Of a DNA stretch of 64,000 nucleotides, positions 25,409 through 33,674 are shown in pieces. Numbering within the stretch: the first letter of the stretch is position 1; every line of letters begins with the position of its first letter. Origin of the DNA: Fibrobacter sp. UBA4309 (GTDB lineage: Bacteria; Fibrobacterota; Fibrobacteria; Fibrobacterales; Fibrobacteraceae); NCBI RefSeq assembly GCF_002395745.1, contig NZ_DGUN01000078.1:62001-126000 (forward strand). The letters run 5' to 3'. Made by a program: the position numbers and the translations under genes. The notes beneath the pieces are model-generated. The model ran no database searches. It was not told the DNA's origin and saw nothing but the letters and a program-made list of their open reading frames with translations.

Positions 25409-26980
25409 TTATTTTTTGTACAGCAGGTTCACGCCACCGAAGAGGGCACGCATGTTGGCCTTGAGCGTATCGCTACTGACACCGCGGCCTTCGACCTCGG
25501 TATCGCCCGCCTTCAACAGCATGCGGCTGAGACCACGGCCCGCCCACAGCTTGTCCTTCTCGGGAACGACGAGCTGGCGGTACTTCACGAGTTCCACAGG
25601 CATGCCGATTTCGCGCATGAGCATGAGGGCGGCCTCGATCGGGCCTTCTGCCGTAATAGACCTCACCAGCGCCTCGCCATCCTTCTTGAAGTGGAAAATG
25701 AAGCGGTTCTCGTCGGGGATGACCTCAATGTTGTTGAACACCAGGCGACCGTTCACGTTCACGCGCTGCTCGCGGAACACGTCCAGCACGCGCTCGGCAC
25801 TGAGTTCGCCTTCCTTTTCACTGTAGGACTTCAGAATCGGCTGCAGTTCGGCGGCTTCGGCAAGCGTCATCTTGTAGCCGAACTTCGTGATAATCTCGTA
25901 CACGGCGGTGCGGCCGCTCTGGCTCGTGAAGCTCAGGGTGTCGTTCTGGTGGCGGCCGATGATGGAATAGTCGATCGGGCGGTAGGCGCCCTTCTTCATA
26001 TCCTTCGTCTTGGAGGCGCCATCCTGGTGGATGCCGCTACGGTGCACGATGGCTTCGGCGCCGATCAGCGGGGCGCGACTATAAATGCTGATACCCGACC
26101 ACTGCGAAATCAAGATGGCCGTCTCGTAGATGCGTTCCATGTGCAGTCCGGTCTCTACGCCGGAATTGTGCAGCGCGACCGCGACTTCGTAAAAATTCGT
26201 ATTGCCGCAGCGTTCGCCGAGGCCGTTCAGCGCGACTTCCAGCTGGGTAGCACCAACGAAGAAGCTTTCGACGGTGGCGGCAGTCGCCATGCCCAAATCG
26301 TTGTGGCAGTGCACCGAAATCGTGATGTTCTTAGGCAGAGCCTCGTACACCTGCTTGATCTGGTTCACGTACAGCGAGGGACGGTAACGTTCCACCGTGT
26401 TCGGCAGGTTGATGGTCGTCGCACCGGCTTCGACCACGGCCTTCAGCACGTCAATCACGAAATCCATGTTCTCGAGGCAGTCGCCGAAGTGCTCGGCACT
26501 GAATTCCACGTCGCCCTTGTCACCCACGAGCGACTTGGCAAACTTCACGCAGTGAACCGCCTTCTCCTTCACCTGTTCGGGGGTCAGGTGCAGCACGTGC
26601 TCCATCGAGAGCGGGCTTGTCGCGAGGAACGTATGGATACGCGGGTGCGGCGCAAACTGCACAGCCTCCCAGCAACGCTGGATATCGCTTTCCACGCAGC
26701 GGGCCAGGCCCGAGACAACCACGCGCTTTGCCACCTCGTTGCCTTCCTCGGCCATCTTCGCGGTGAGCTGCGCCAGTTCCTTGCACGATTCGAAGTCCAT
26801 CTCGGACGAAGCCGGGAAGCCGACTTCGGCACCCTGCACGCCAAGTTTCAGCAGCTGCAGGTAAACGTCCTTTTTCTGGGCGTTGTTCCAGGGCTTCGGG
26901 AGCGCCTGGTTGCCGTCACGCAGGGTGACATCGTAAAAGAAAGGTTGTCTGTTCGCCATATCGGCACTTACATTGCTCAT
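25409..26980 (-). CDS. leuA: 2-isopropylmalate synthase
   Basis: The 523-residue enzyme condenses acetyl-CoA with 2-oxoisovalerate, the first committed step of leucine synthesis. The TIM-barrel opens with DVTLRDGNQALPKPW (Arg-Asp metal and substrate site). It includes the HCHNDLGMATA metal-binding motif near residue 225 and LNGLGERCGNTNFYEVAV. A C-terminal region from about residue 390 corresponds to the LeuA regulatory domain that binds leucine. AAGGAGAT precedes ATG 26980. A leucine-rich leader peptide and an intrinsic terminator lie upstream, indicating control by attenuation. No leuB, leuC or leuD is nearby. Confidence 0.93.
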   Translation of the reverse strand: MSNVSADMANRQPFFYDVTLRDGNQALPKPWNNAQKKDVYLQLLKLGVQGAEVGFPASSEMDFESCKELAQLTAKMAEEGNEVAKRVVVSGLARCVESDIQRCWEAVQFAPHPRIHTFLATSPLSMEHVLHLTPEQVKEKAVHCVKFAKSLVGDKGDVEFSAEHFGDCLENMDFVIDVLKAVVEAGATTINLPNTVERYRPSLYVNQIKQVYEALPKNITISVHCHNDLGMATAATVESFFVGATQLEVALNGLGERCGNTNFYEVAVALHNSGVETGLHMERIYETAILISQWSGISIYSRAPLIGAEAIVHRSGIHQDGASKTKDMKKGAYRPIDYSIIGRHQNDTLSFTSQSGRTAVYEIITKFGYKMTLAEAAELQPILKSYSEKEGELSAERVLDVFREQRVNVNGRLVFNNIEVIPDENRFIFHFKKDGEALVRSITAEGPIEAALMLMREIGMPVELVKYRQLVVPEKDKLWAGRGLSRMLLKAGDTEVEGRGVSSDTLKANMRALFGGVNLLYKK

Positions 26981-27050
26981 TTTTTATCTCCTTGCCGGCT
27001 TCCATGCGCCGCAAAGTCCTTTTTCCTGTTCAAAAATAGCATTTTACCAT

Positions 27051-27084
27051 AAAAAAGAACCCGCTTCGTCACGGAAGCGGGCCT
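27051..27084 (-). promoter_or_regulatory. Leucine attenuator terminator upstream of leuA
   Basis: On the minus strand the stem CCCGCTTC / GAAGCGGG (27081-27074 with 27067-27060) is followed by a T-rich run at 27056-27051. It lies between the leader peptide and leuA. The 5' side CGCTTCCGTG (27079-27070) can instead pair with CACGGAGCG inside the leader-peptide coding region (27134-27126), nine pairs with one bulge. That pairing would form an antiterminator when a ribosome stalls on the Leu codons. Confidence 0.8.
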
Positions 27085-27116
27085 TTTAAGTTAATTCCTA
27101 TTCAAAACGAAATAGC

Positions 27117-27176
27117 CTAAAACCTCGCTCCGTGGGCGATACCAAGTAGAAGTCGAAGGTTAAGGTTCTTTCTCAT
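27117..27176 (-). CDS. leuL: Leucine-rich leader peptide of leuA
   Basis: This 19-codon frame encodes MRKNLNLRLLLGIAHGARF and stops 137 bases before leuA. Five of its residues 5-11 are Leu, and four of those five codons are CTT, a cluster expected of a leucine-sensing leader. The downstream part of the frame contains CACGGAGCG, which is complementary to the 5' arm of the attenuator terminator. A ribosome stalled on the Leu codons would leave this segment free to form the antiterminator. The Shine-Dalgarno is weak; TATATT at 27189 could be a -10 element, leaving a very short leader. Too short for ordinary gene finding. Confidence 0.75.
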   Translation of the reverse strand: MRKNLNLRLLLGIAHGARF

Positions 27177-27237
27177 GCTATAGAATATACAAAGTTTCGT
27201 GTGGAATGGCAAGGTACCGGTTTCGGGATGCCCGCGA

Positions 27238-27444
27238 CTAGCGGATTTCCCAGATGTCGTTCGGCAACTTGCCGATATCCCGGAAATCCAGTTCGCCGCC
27301 ATTCGAAGCCGAAGAAACGTTCACCAGGCGCGCAAGCGGCTTGCCCGCACGCTCGATGACTATTTCTTCTTGCGAAAGCGAGACCTGGTTCAGCAAGTTG
27401 CCGAAATTCTGCCTCGCCTCCATGGCGGTAACGGTCTTTGCCAT
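27238..27444 (-). CDS. Phd/YefM-family antitoxin-like protein, solitary
   Basis: The 68-residue product begins MAKTVTAMEARQNFGNLLNQ, the DNA-binding N-terminal half of Phd/YefM antitoxins. EEIVIERAGKPLARLVNV follows, which is the family core, then a short acidic tail that would bind a toxin. The ATG at 27444 is four bases after the OmpA gene stop, so it is probably co-transcribed. No toxin gene (RelE, Doc or PIN type) follows; the next element is the leuA leader. It may be an orphan antitoxin, a regulator, or the partner of a distant toxin. Confidence 0.8.
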   Translation of the reverse strand: MAKTVTAMEARQNFGNLLNQVSLSQEEIVIERAGKPLARLVNVSSASNGGELDFRDIGKLPNDIWEIR

Positions 27445-27448
27445 AAGG

Positions 27449-28582
27449 TTACTTCGCGGGCTCAGCGGCAGGGGCGGCAGCCGGTTCTGCAGGAGCAGCG
27501 GCCGGTTCAGCGGCAGGTGCTTCGGCGCCTTGCTGCAGGGCCTTGTCCTGGATGACGAGGTCCACGCGGCGGTTCTTCTGGCGGCCTTCCTTGGTGTTGT
27601 TGTCGGCAATCGGCATGGTCATGCCGAGACCCGTGGCGGTCAAGCGGTTTCCGTCAATGCCCTGCTCCACCAGGAACGCCTTCACATTGTCGGCGCGCTG
27701 CTGAGAGAGCTTCATGTTGTGGTCCGCAGAACCCGTGTTGTCGGTGTTGCCTTCAATGGACACGTTAAACTGCTGGTACACCGAGAGGATGCCAGCCACC
27801 TTGGCAAGGCTCGTCTTCAAGTCCTGCTTGAGGGAAGCCTTGTTCACGTCAAAGAGGATGTCGCTCATGGAGAGAATAATGCCGCGGGCGTCCTTGGTCA
27901 CCTGGATCATCTTAGACTGGAGCTCGTTCAGCTTGTTCATGGCTTCGGCCTGGCGGGCTTCGGCCTTGGCGCGTTCTTCGGCGAGAGCCTTCTTTTCGGC
28001 CTCGAGCTGCTTCTGGAGGTCAGCCTGCTGCTTCTGGAGGTCGGCTTCGCGTTCGTTGGCGGCCTTGAGGGCGGCTTCCTTGGCGGCAGCTTCGGCCTGG
28101 AACTTTTCCTGGTTCTGCTGCATTTCGGCCTGGAGGCGGGCTTCCTGGTCCTTCATCTTGGCCTTTTCGGCTTCGAGGTCGTTCACCTTGCCGCTACGGG
28201 CCTGGCCAATCTGTTCCTGGATAGCTTCGATGGAGCGGGCCGTGGCGGCACGCTTTTCCCAGTTCTCGGCCATGTGGTTGCGGAGAGCCTGCGTTTCGGA
28301 TTCCACGCGGACAATCTGCACGTACAGGGAGCACGATGCAGCAAGCGCAATGGACTTCGCAGATACCGGATCGTCTTCGACGGCGGCCTTGAGGTCTGCC
28401 GCGACACCTTCCGCTTCGACAGCAGAAAGCTTGGCAGAGACTGCGTTGGCAGGCATCTTGGACTTCACGACATCGAGAGCGTCACGGCACATGTCGTACA
28501 GGGACGGGATAGAAGATTCTTCTGCGGCAAAGGCAGAACCGAGTGCCAGTGCACCGAGAGCGAAAAGCTTATTCATTTTCAT
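27449..28582 (-). CDS. OmpA-family outer-membrane/peptidoglycan-binding protein
   Basis: The 377-residue product has a signal peptide (LFALGALALGSAFAA). The middle (about residues 100-220) is a long Ala/Glu/Lys/Gln coiled coil (EAEKAKMKDQEARLQAEMQQ and similar). A C-terminal OmpA domain (about 240-355) carries NTDNTGSADHNMKLSQQRADNVKAFL in part, then LTATGLGMTMPIADNNTKEGRQKNRRVDL. This fold binds diaminopimelate in peptidoglycan. The last 25 residues are Ala/Pro/Glu repeats. The start overlaps the stop of the upstream lipoprotein gene (TAATG). OmpA-like proteins are abundant in Fibrobacter outer membranes; a structural or cellulose-contact role is inferred. Confidence 0.9.
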   Translation of the reverse strand: MKMNKLFALGALALGSAFAAEESSIPSLYDMCRDALDVVKSKMPANAVSAKLSAVEAEGVAADLKAAVEDDPVSAKSIALAASCSLYVQIVRVESETQALRNHMAENWEKRAATARSIEAIQEQIGQARSGKVNDLEAEKAKMKDQEARLQAEMQQNQEKFQAEAAAKEAALKAANEREADLQKQQADLQKQLEAEKKALAEERAKAEARQAEAMNKLNELQSKMIQVTKDARGIILSMSDILFDVNKASLKQDLKTSLAKVAGILSVYQQFNVSIEGNTDNTGSADHNMKLSQQRADNVKAFLVEQGIDGNRLTATGLGMTMPIADNNTKEGRQKNRRVDLVIQDKALQQGAEAPAAEPAAAPAEPAAAPAAEPAK

Positions 28583-28971
28583 TACTTGGCCCCCTTCGTT
28601 TCCTGGTCCAGAATGCTCTGGTAGATCAACTTGCGTTCCACGTCGTTGCGGAGTTCCTTTTCGACGCGTTCGTCTTCTTTCTTAACCGCATCGCGTTCGG
28701 CATTCGCAATCGCGAGCCTGTATTCGAGAGCGCTCTGTTCGGCAAGAGCGGCAGCCTCTTCTTCTTCGCCATCGGCGAGCTTGGCCTTTGCGGAATCGAG
28801 TTTCACCTTGGCGGATTCAGTCTTCGACGCATCGACCTTCGCTTCGTCGGCGACACTCGCCGTAGATTCGGCAATGGAAACGGACTTGTTGGCATTCACA
28901 CTTCCGGCACAACCGGACAGAAACGCAAGAACAGTCACAGCAAGGCACGCTGCAAAAATTCTGGATTTCAT
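28582..28971 (-). CDS. Small coiled-coil lipoprotein upstream of the OmpA gene
   Basis: The 129-residue product has a lipoprotein signal (ACLAVTVLAFLSGC) and then an almost entirely helical, charged Ala/Glu/Lys/Asp body predicted to be a coiled coil. AAGGAGT precedes ATG 28971. It is translationally coupled to the OmpA-family gene through TAATG. Together the pair could form an Lpp/OmpA-like bridge between outer membrane and peptidoglycan, which is inference from composition and coupling. No named family is recognised. Confidence 0.75.
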   Translation of the reverse strand: MKSRIFAACLAVTVLAFLSGCAGSVNANKSVSIAESTASVADEAKVDASKTESAKVKLDSAKAKLADGEEEEAAALAEQSALEYRLAIANAERDAVKKEDERVEKELRNDVERKLIYQSILDQETKGAK

Positions 28972-29113
28972 CGCATACTCCTTATAGTGGTATTCAAATC
29001 GCTGAAAAGAATATAGTAAAGAGGCCCTGGCCTGACCACAAGCCCCTGACAAACCTGCGATTCAAGCCACCATTTTCAATTTCTGTAAAGAAAAATTTTT
29101 CTATTGTTTCGTC

Positions 29114-30427
29114 ATGGAGCAGCCCATACGCACATACTCGGTCTTGCAGTACATGACCTCCATCAGCAACAAGCTCAAGGGCACGCCGCCCGTCTGGGTC
29201 CACGGAGTCATTACGCAAATCGCCGAAAAACAGAAAATCGTCTACATGAGCATCGCCGATTTTGCCGAAGGCGACGTGAAACCCATCGCGACTATCGCGC
29301 TCAGCTGCTTCGCGGGCCAGTTCGCCGCCCTCCGCCAAAAGACAGAGAACGCCCCCACGCCGTTTACCATCAAGGAGCAGCTCAAGGTCTGCCTGCTCAT
29401 CCAGGCCGACGTGTACATTCCCTTCGGCAAGCTACAGGCGAAGGTCCTCGACATCGACCCTGTCTACACGCTCGGCGAACTCGCCATCACCAAGGCGGCC
29501 ATCCTCAAGAAGCTCGCCATCGAAGGCCTTCTCGAAAAGAACAAGTCCATACCGCTCCCGCCCATGCCGTTGTGCGTAGGGCTTATCACCGGCGAAGGGA
29601 CTGCCGCCTACAAGGATTTCACCACGAGGCTTGCCGCCTCCCCCTTCCGCTTTAGCGTTGTACCGGCGTATGCCAAGATGCAGGGGAACGATACGGAATC
29701 CAGCGTCATCGCCGCACTGGAATCCCTGACCGCCAACCCGGAAATCGACGTCATCTGCATCGTGCGCGGAGGCGGTTCCAAGACAGACCTGAACTATTTC
29801 GATAGCGAAGCTCTCTGCCGCGCGGTCGCGAACTGCCACATTCCCGTATTCACGGGCATCGGTCACGAAATTGACAAGAGCCTGCTCGACGAAGTGGCGA
29901 GCGTCTCTTGCATTACGCCGACAGACTGCGCCAAGCGCCTTGTAGAACGGGCGACAGAGGGTTGGAACAGGCTGGAGCAATGCGCTCTCGATGTCGTAAA
30001 CTGCGCCAAGGAAAAACTGGCCGAAGAAAAATCCTACCTGACATCGCTCGGGACGCAGTTGCAACGCGGAGTCATAACGCGCCTGCACCGCGAGAACGCG
30101 CTGCATATCCAAATCTGTACGTCGCTAAAGAAAGACATCTCGTTTATCGTCAAAACCGAATTCGAAAGGCTCGACCGGAACGAAGAAGGCCTGCGGCAAG
30201 GTTCCCGCAAGATCCTGGACCTGGAAAAGTCAAAATTCGATCTAACGGAAACCCGCGTCAAGGCGGTCGACCCGCAGACGATTATCGCGCGAGGCTACAC
30301 GCTCACGCTCGACAGCAACGGCAATTTTGTACGTAACGCCAGGCAGCTAAAAGAAGGCGACGTATTAAAGACGAAATTTAGCGACGGTTCCGTAGAATCG
30401 CGCGTTACCGGTGTTCATTCGAACTAG
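29114..30427 (+). CDS. xseA: Exodeoxyribonuclease VII large subunit
   Basis: The 437-residue catalytic subunit degrades single-stranded DNA. It has an N-terminal OB fold (residues 15-110: VHGVITQIAEKQKIVYMSIADF). The nuclease core includes GLITGEGTAAYKDF, IDVICIVRGGGSKTDLNYFD and FTGIGHEIDKSLLDEVASVS with the conserved His-Glu pair. A long coiled coil follows, and a C-terminal domain with TIIARGYTLTLD. The gene overlaps the 3' end of convergent folC by 23 bases. The small subunit xseB is not adjacent, so it must lie elsewhere. Confidence 0.95.
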   Translation: MEQPIRTYSVLQYMTSISNKLKGTPPVWVHGVITQIAEKQKIVYMSIADFAEGDVKPIATIALSCFAGQFAALRQKTENAPTPFTIKEQLKVCLLIQADVYIPFGKLQAKVLDIDPVYTLGELAITKAAILKKLAIEGLLEKNKSIPLPPMPLCVGLITGEGTAAYKDFTTRLAASPFRFSVVPAYAKMQGNDTESSVIAALESLTANPEIDVICIVRGGGSKTDLNYFDSEALCRAVANCHIPVFTGIGHEIDKSLLDEVASVSCITPTDCAKRLVERATEGWNRLEQCALDVVNCAKEKLAEEKSYLTSLGTQLQRGVITRLHRENALHIQICTSLKKDISFIVKTEFERLDRNEEGLRQGSRKILDLEKSKFDLTETRVKAVDPQTIIARGYTLTLDSNGNFVRNARQLKEGDVLKTKFSDGSVESRVTGVHSN

Positions 30428-31700
30428 GTTCGAGCCCGCGGAAAAATTCCAGCCCGGCGAGACGGTCCCTTAAGAGCAGGATAGCGGCCCCGATCATGTA
30501 GAGGCTGCCCGTAATGAGGAGCGGCGTCCCGGAATCGGCGGCGGCCTCCATGACCTTCTCGACATACTCGCCAGAGAGTTCTGCGGCGCTGGCCGTCACA
30601 AGCCCGGCGTTCTGTAGCTCCGCCTGCAAGTCTTCGAGTTCGCGGAAACGCACGTAAGGCGTCTTGGTGACATGCCAATGCGAAACGTACGGAGCCATCA
30701 GCTTAAGCATCTCCCCCACGTCCTTGTCCTTGAGCGCCCCGAAAAGGCAATGGAACTTTTGGCCGGGGTAATACTTGGCCAGGGTTTCGACTAGGCGACG
30801 CACAGCATGGGAATTGTGCGCCCCGTCCAGAATGACCCGGACCTTGCCCGTAACATCCGTGAGTTTCTGCATGCGGCCAGCCCAGGAGCGTGTTGCGAGA
30901 ATCTTGAGTGCCAGGGCGTCATCGTAGTGGCCGCCGTTACTTTGTATAAAGCACGATGCCGCCGCGAGCGAAAGGCTCGCATTCTCGACATAATGACGTC
31001 CCAGGTTCAAAAGCTCGATATCGTCGCGGATTTCAGGGACAATGCATTCAGCACGATGCGAAGCGGCAAAGGCCTGCGCTTCAACAAGCAATTTTTCGGA
31101 AAGGCCACCAACAACAAACGTCTTGCAGCGCGACGCCCTGGAATCGGCTTCTACTACGGCCATCTTTTCTTTGAGAATCGCTTCTTCGGTAGGGCCCAGG
31201 ACTTCGGTATGTTCAAGCCCTATGCTCGTAAGCACGGCGATATCGCCGCACGCCACGGCGGTACTGTCCAGGCGGCCGCCCATGCCCGCTTCCATCGAGA
31301 CCACGTCTACGCCGTTCTCCGCGTAATAGAGGAATGCGACAAGCGTCAAGACTTCGAAGAATGTCGGCTCTAGGGAAGCCCCGCACGCGGCCGCCTTTAC
31401 GCGAAGGAGCAACCGTTCCAAATCGGCTTCGGGAATCGGTACGTCGTCTATGCGAATGCGTTCGCGCAGGCTCACCAGGTGCGGACTCGTAAACAGGCCC
31501 GTCTTGTAGCCGTGCGCCTGTAAAATTCCAGCAAGATAGTAACTCGTGGAACCCTTGCCGTTCGTTCCGACGACATGGATAGTACTGAATTTCTCTTGCG
31601 GGTTTCCAAGCGCCTCGCAAAGCTTGCGCGTCGATTCGAGTCCAGGAACCATCCCGAACATCAGGCGCGACTCAAGGTATTCCATACCGGAGGTTTGCAT
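30405..31700 (-). CDS. folC: Folylpolyglutamate synthase / dihydrofolate synthase
   Basis: The 431-residue Mur-ligase-family enzyme adds glutamate to folates. It shows the P-loop VVGTNGKGSTSYYLAGIL near residue 44, FTSPHLVSLRERIRI near residue 75, SMEAGMGGRLDSTAV near residue 140 and the C-terminal VILDGAHNSHAVRRLVETL. Length fits the family. Heptanucleotide repeats start about 40 bases upstream. It may carry both folate activities or only FPGS; sequence alone does not say. The convergent overlap with xseA suggests compact packing. Confidence 0.94.
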   Translation of the reverse strand: MQTSGMEYLESRLMFGMVPGLESTRKLCEALGNPQEKFSTIHVVGTNGKGSTSYYLAGILQAHGYKTGLFTSPHLVSLRERIRIDDVPIPEADLERLLLRVKAAACGASLEPTFFEVLTLVAFLYYAENGVDVVSMEAGMGGRLDSTAVACGDIAVLTSIGLEHTEVLGPTEEAILKEKMAVVEADSRASRCKTFVVGGLSEKLLVEAQAFAASHRAECIVPEIRDDIELLNLGRHYVENASLSLAAASCFIQSNGGHYDDALALKILATRSWAGRMQKLTDVTGKVRVILDGAHNSHAVRRLVETLAKYYPGQKFHCLFGALKDKDVGEMLKLMAPYVSHWHVTKTPYVRFRELEDLQAELQNAGLVTASAAELSGEYVEKVMEAAADSGTPLLITGSLYMIGAAILLLRDRLAGLEFFRGLEPSSNEHR

Positions 31701-31740
31701 GCGCCAAATATAGTTACTGGGGCCGCTGCGCGGCAGTTCT

Positions 31741-31782
31741 GAGTTCCATTAGGAGTTACTAGTTCCGAGTAACTATTTACTA
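31741..31782. repeat. Heptanucleotide repeats (GTTACTA type)
   Basis: Six units in phase: GAGTTCC, ATTAGGA, GTTACTA, GTTCCGA, GTAACTA, TTTACTA. A GC-rich hairpin (GCCGCTGCGCGGC, 31722-31734) lies at the left edge. The tract occupies the divergent folC-endA gap, where promoters would be expected. Confidence 0.65.
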
Positions 31783-31820
31783 TTATTTTCATCAACCTCT
31801 TTACAATTCCTATTGCCTAT

Positions 31821-32573
31821 ATGTTTAACGCTTTTAAGCCAATGCGCCGTGCCGTCATTTTTTCGCTTTCCCTGATTGCGCTTTTCGCAACATTTTCCGA
31901 GGCGCGCGTCGATCCCGAAGCACCGCCACAGCACTACAACTACCGCGACGCAAGCAAGCAATTGAGGCGCGTGTACTACGGCGAACTGCAAGAAACGCTT
32001 TACTGCGGCTGCAAATACAACGACAAGAAGAGCGTCGATTTTTCTAGTTGCGATTTCAAGCCGCGCGACAATCCCAAGCGCAAGAGTTTCAAGCGCGCCG
32101 AAAAAATCGAATGGGAACACATGGTGACCGCGCACAACATGGGGCACTTTCTCCCCTGCTGGAAAGACGGCGGACGCAAGAACTGCAGCGCGAACGACAC
32201 GACCTTCAAGCTGATGGAAGGCGACATGCACAACCTTTGGCCCGCTATCGGCGAAATCAACGGCGACCGCAGCAACTTCATGTACAGCCAGTGGACCAAC
32301 AATCCCGAACCGATGTACGGCAACTGCAAAACCATCGTCGACTTCAAGGAAAAGAAGGCGCAGCCCCGCAAAGAAGCCCGCGGCATCGTCGCCCGTGCCA
32401 GTTTCTACATGGAAAAAACTTACGGCGTAAAGTTATCGAACCAGGACCGCAAGCTCTTTGAAGCCTGGGACAAGATGAACCCCGTCACCGAAAAGGAATG
32501 CGAGCGCGACCGCCGCATATTCAAGGTGCAAGGCGACCACAATCCGTTCGTCTACGAGAAATGCCCGCAGTAG
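31821..32573 (+). CDS. endA: Secreted endonuclease I
   Basis: The 250-residue product has a signal peptide (IFSLSLIALFATFSEA). It matches the EndA/Dns family of periplasmic or extracellular nucleases. The beta-beta-metal catalytic motif is EWEHMVTAHNMG near residue 97, followed by DMHNLWPAIGEINGDRSN, where the metal-binding Asn lies, and YGNCKTIVDFKEKKAQP. Multiple Cys pairs fit an exported protein. It should cleave double-stranded DNA, supplying nucleotides or clearing DNA from the surface. The start is not supported by a clear ribosome site; 31842 is an alternative. Confidence 0.93.
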   Translation: MFNAFKPMRRAVIFSLSLIALFATFSEARVDPEAPPQHYNYRDASKQLRRVYYGELQETLYCGCKYNDKKSVDFSSCDFKPRDNPKRKSFKRAEKIEWEHMVTAHNMGHFLPCWKDGGRKNCSANDTTFKLMEGDMHNLWPAIGEINGDRSNFMYSQWTNNPEPMYGNCKTIVDFKEKKAQPRKEARGIVARASFYMEKTYGVKLSNQDRKLFEAWDKMNPVTEKECERDRRIFKVQGDHNPFVYEKCPQ

Positions 32574-33674
32574 CTACATCCAGCCGCGGTCGGAAGTACC
32601 GGAAATACCGCGAATCTTGAGGTCGAAATCGTCCTTGTTCGTCGCGGCGTTCATCGCAGTCTCGAGCGTAATCTGTCCACTCTGGTACAAATTCAGCAAA
32701 GCCTGGTCGAACGTCTGGCTGTGATACTGCATGTGGCCTTCGGCAATCGCCTGTTCCACGAGTTCGAGCTTATCCTTGTCGCGGATGTATTCCTTGATGG
32801 CAGCCGTATTCACGAGCACTTCGGCAGCGGGAACTCGTCCCTGTCCATCGGCAGTCGGCAACAGGCGCAGCGAAATGATGCCCGCAAGGACTTCGGCCAG
32901 CAGCAAGCGGATTTCATCGTGCTGGTGCGGCGGGTACATCGAAAGCACACGCTGAATCGTTTCGGTAGCGTTCGTCGTATGGATAGTCGCGAACACCATG
33001 TGGCCCGTATCGGCAGCGGTAAGCGCAATCTGCATCGTTTCGAGGTCACGGATTTCGCCCACGAGGAGCACGTCCGGATCCTGACGCAGGGCGGCACGCA
33101 AGGCGTTCGCATAAGAAAGCGTATCCACGCCGATTTCGCGCTGCGAAATGATGGCCTTTTCGTCCCTGTAAAGGTATTCGATCGGGTCTTCGACCGTAAT
33201 GATGTTGACGGCTTCGCGCTGGTTGATGTAATCCAGCATGGAAGCAAGCGTCGTCGACTTTCCGGAACCGGTCGTTCCCGTCACAAGCACCAGGCCGCGG
33301 CGGGTCAAAGCCATATCGCGGATAATTTCGGGCAGGTGAAGTTCCTCGAATGCGGGGATCTTCGCCTTGATATGACGAATCACCACGGCAATCGTACCGC
33401 GCTGGCGGAAAACGTTCACACGAAAACGGCCCATGTCACGGGCGCCCACGGCAAAGTCGCATTCCTTATTTTGTTCAAAACGCAACTTCTGGTCGCGGTT
33501 CATGATATCGTCCAGGAAGGAATCCATCATGCCCGGGTCCACGCGGGTTTCGAAAATCTTGGTCAGCGCACCATTGATGCGGTAAATCGGCGGCACGCCC
33601 GTCCTGATATGCAAGTCGGACGCCTTGTGCTCGACCATCGCTCGCAAGAGCTGTTCAATCTTCAAATCAGCCAT
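32574..33674 (-). CDS. pilT: Type IV pilus retraction ATPase PilT
   Basis: The 366-residue hexameric ATPase powers pilus retraction. It has the Walker A motif GTTGSGKSTTLASML near residue 130, the Asp box VEDPIEYLYRDEKAIISQRE, Walker B DVLLVGEIRDLETM, and the His box GHMVFATIHTTNATETIQRV. It also has a C-terminal AIKEYIRDKDKL, where canonical PilT has AIRNLIRE. The start overlaps the upstream TPR gene by eight bases. No other pil genes are in the window. Fibrobacter has pilins implicated in cellulose adhesion, so a role in surface attachment or movement on fibres is plausible. Confidence 0.95.
   Translation of the reverse strand: MADLKIEQLLRAMVEHKASDLHIRTGVPPIYRINGALTKIFETRVDPGMMDSFLDDIMNRDQKLRFEQNKECDFAVGARDMGRFRVNVFRQRGTIAVVIRHIKAKIPAFEELHLPEIIRDMALTRRGLVLVTGTTGSGKSTTLASMLDYINQREAVNIITVEDPIEYLYRDEKAIISQREIGVDTLSYANALRAALRQDPDVLLVGEIRDLETMQIALTAADTGHMVFATIHTTNATETIQRVLSMYPPHQHDEIRLLLAEVLAGIISLRLLPTADGQGRVPAAEVLVNTAAIKEYIRDKDKLELVEQAIAEGHMQYHSQTFDQALLNLYQSGQITLETAMNAATNKDDFDLKIRGISGTSDRGWM

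Noticed and set aside
25361..27052. 563-codon plus-strand open frame over leuA
   Set aside because: Antisense to leuA with intact metal and substrate motifs; shadow frame.
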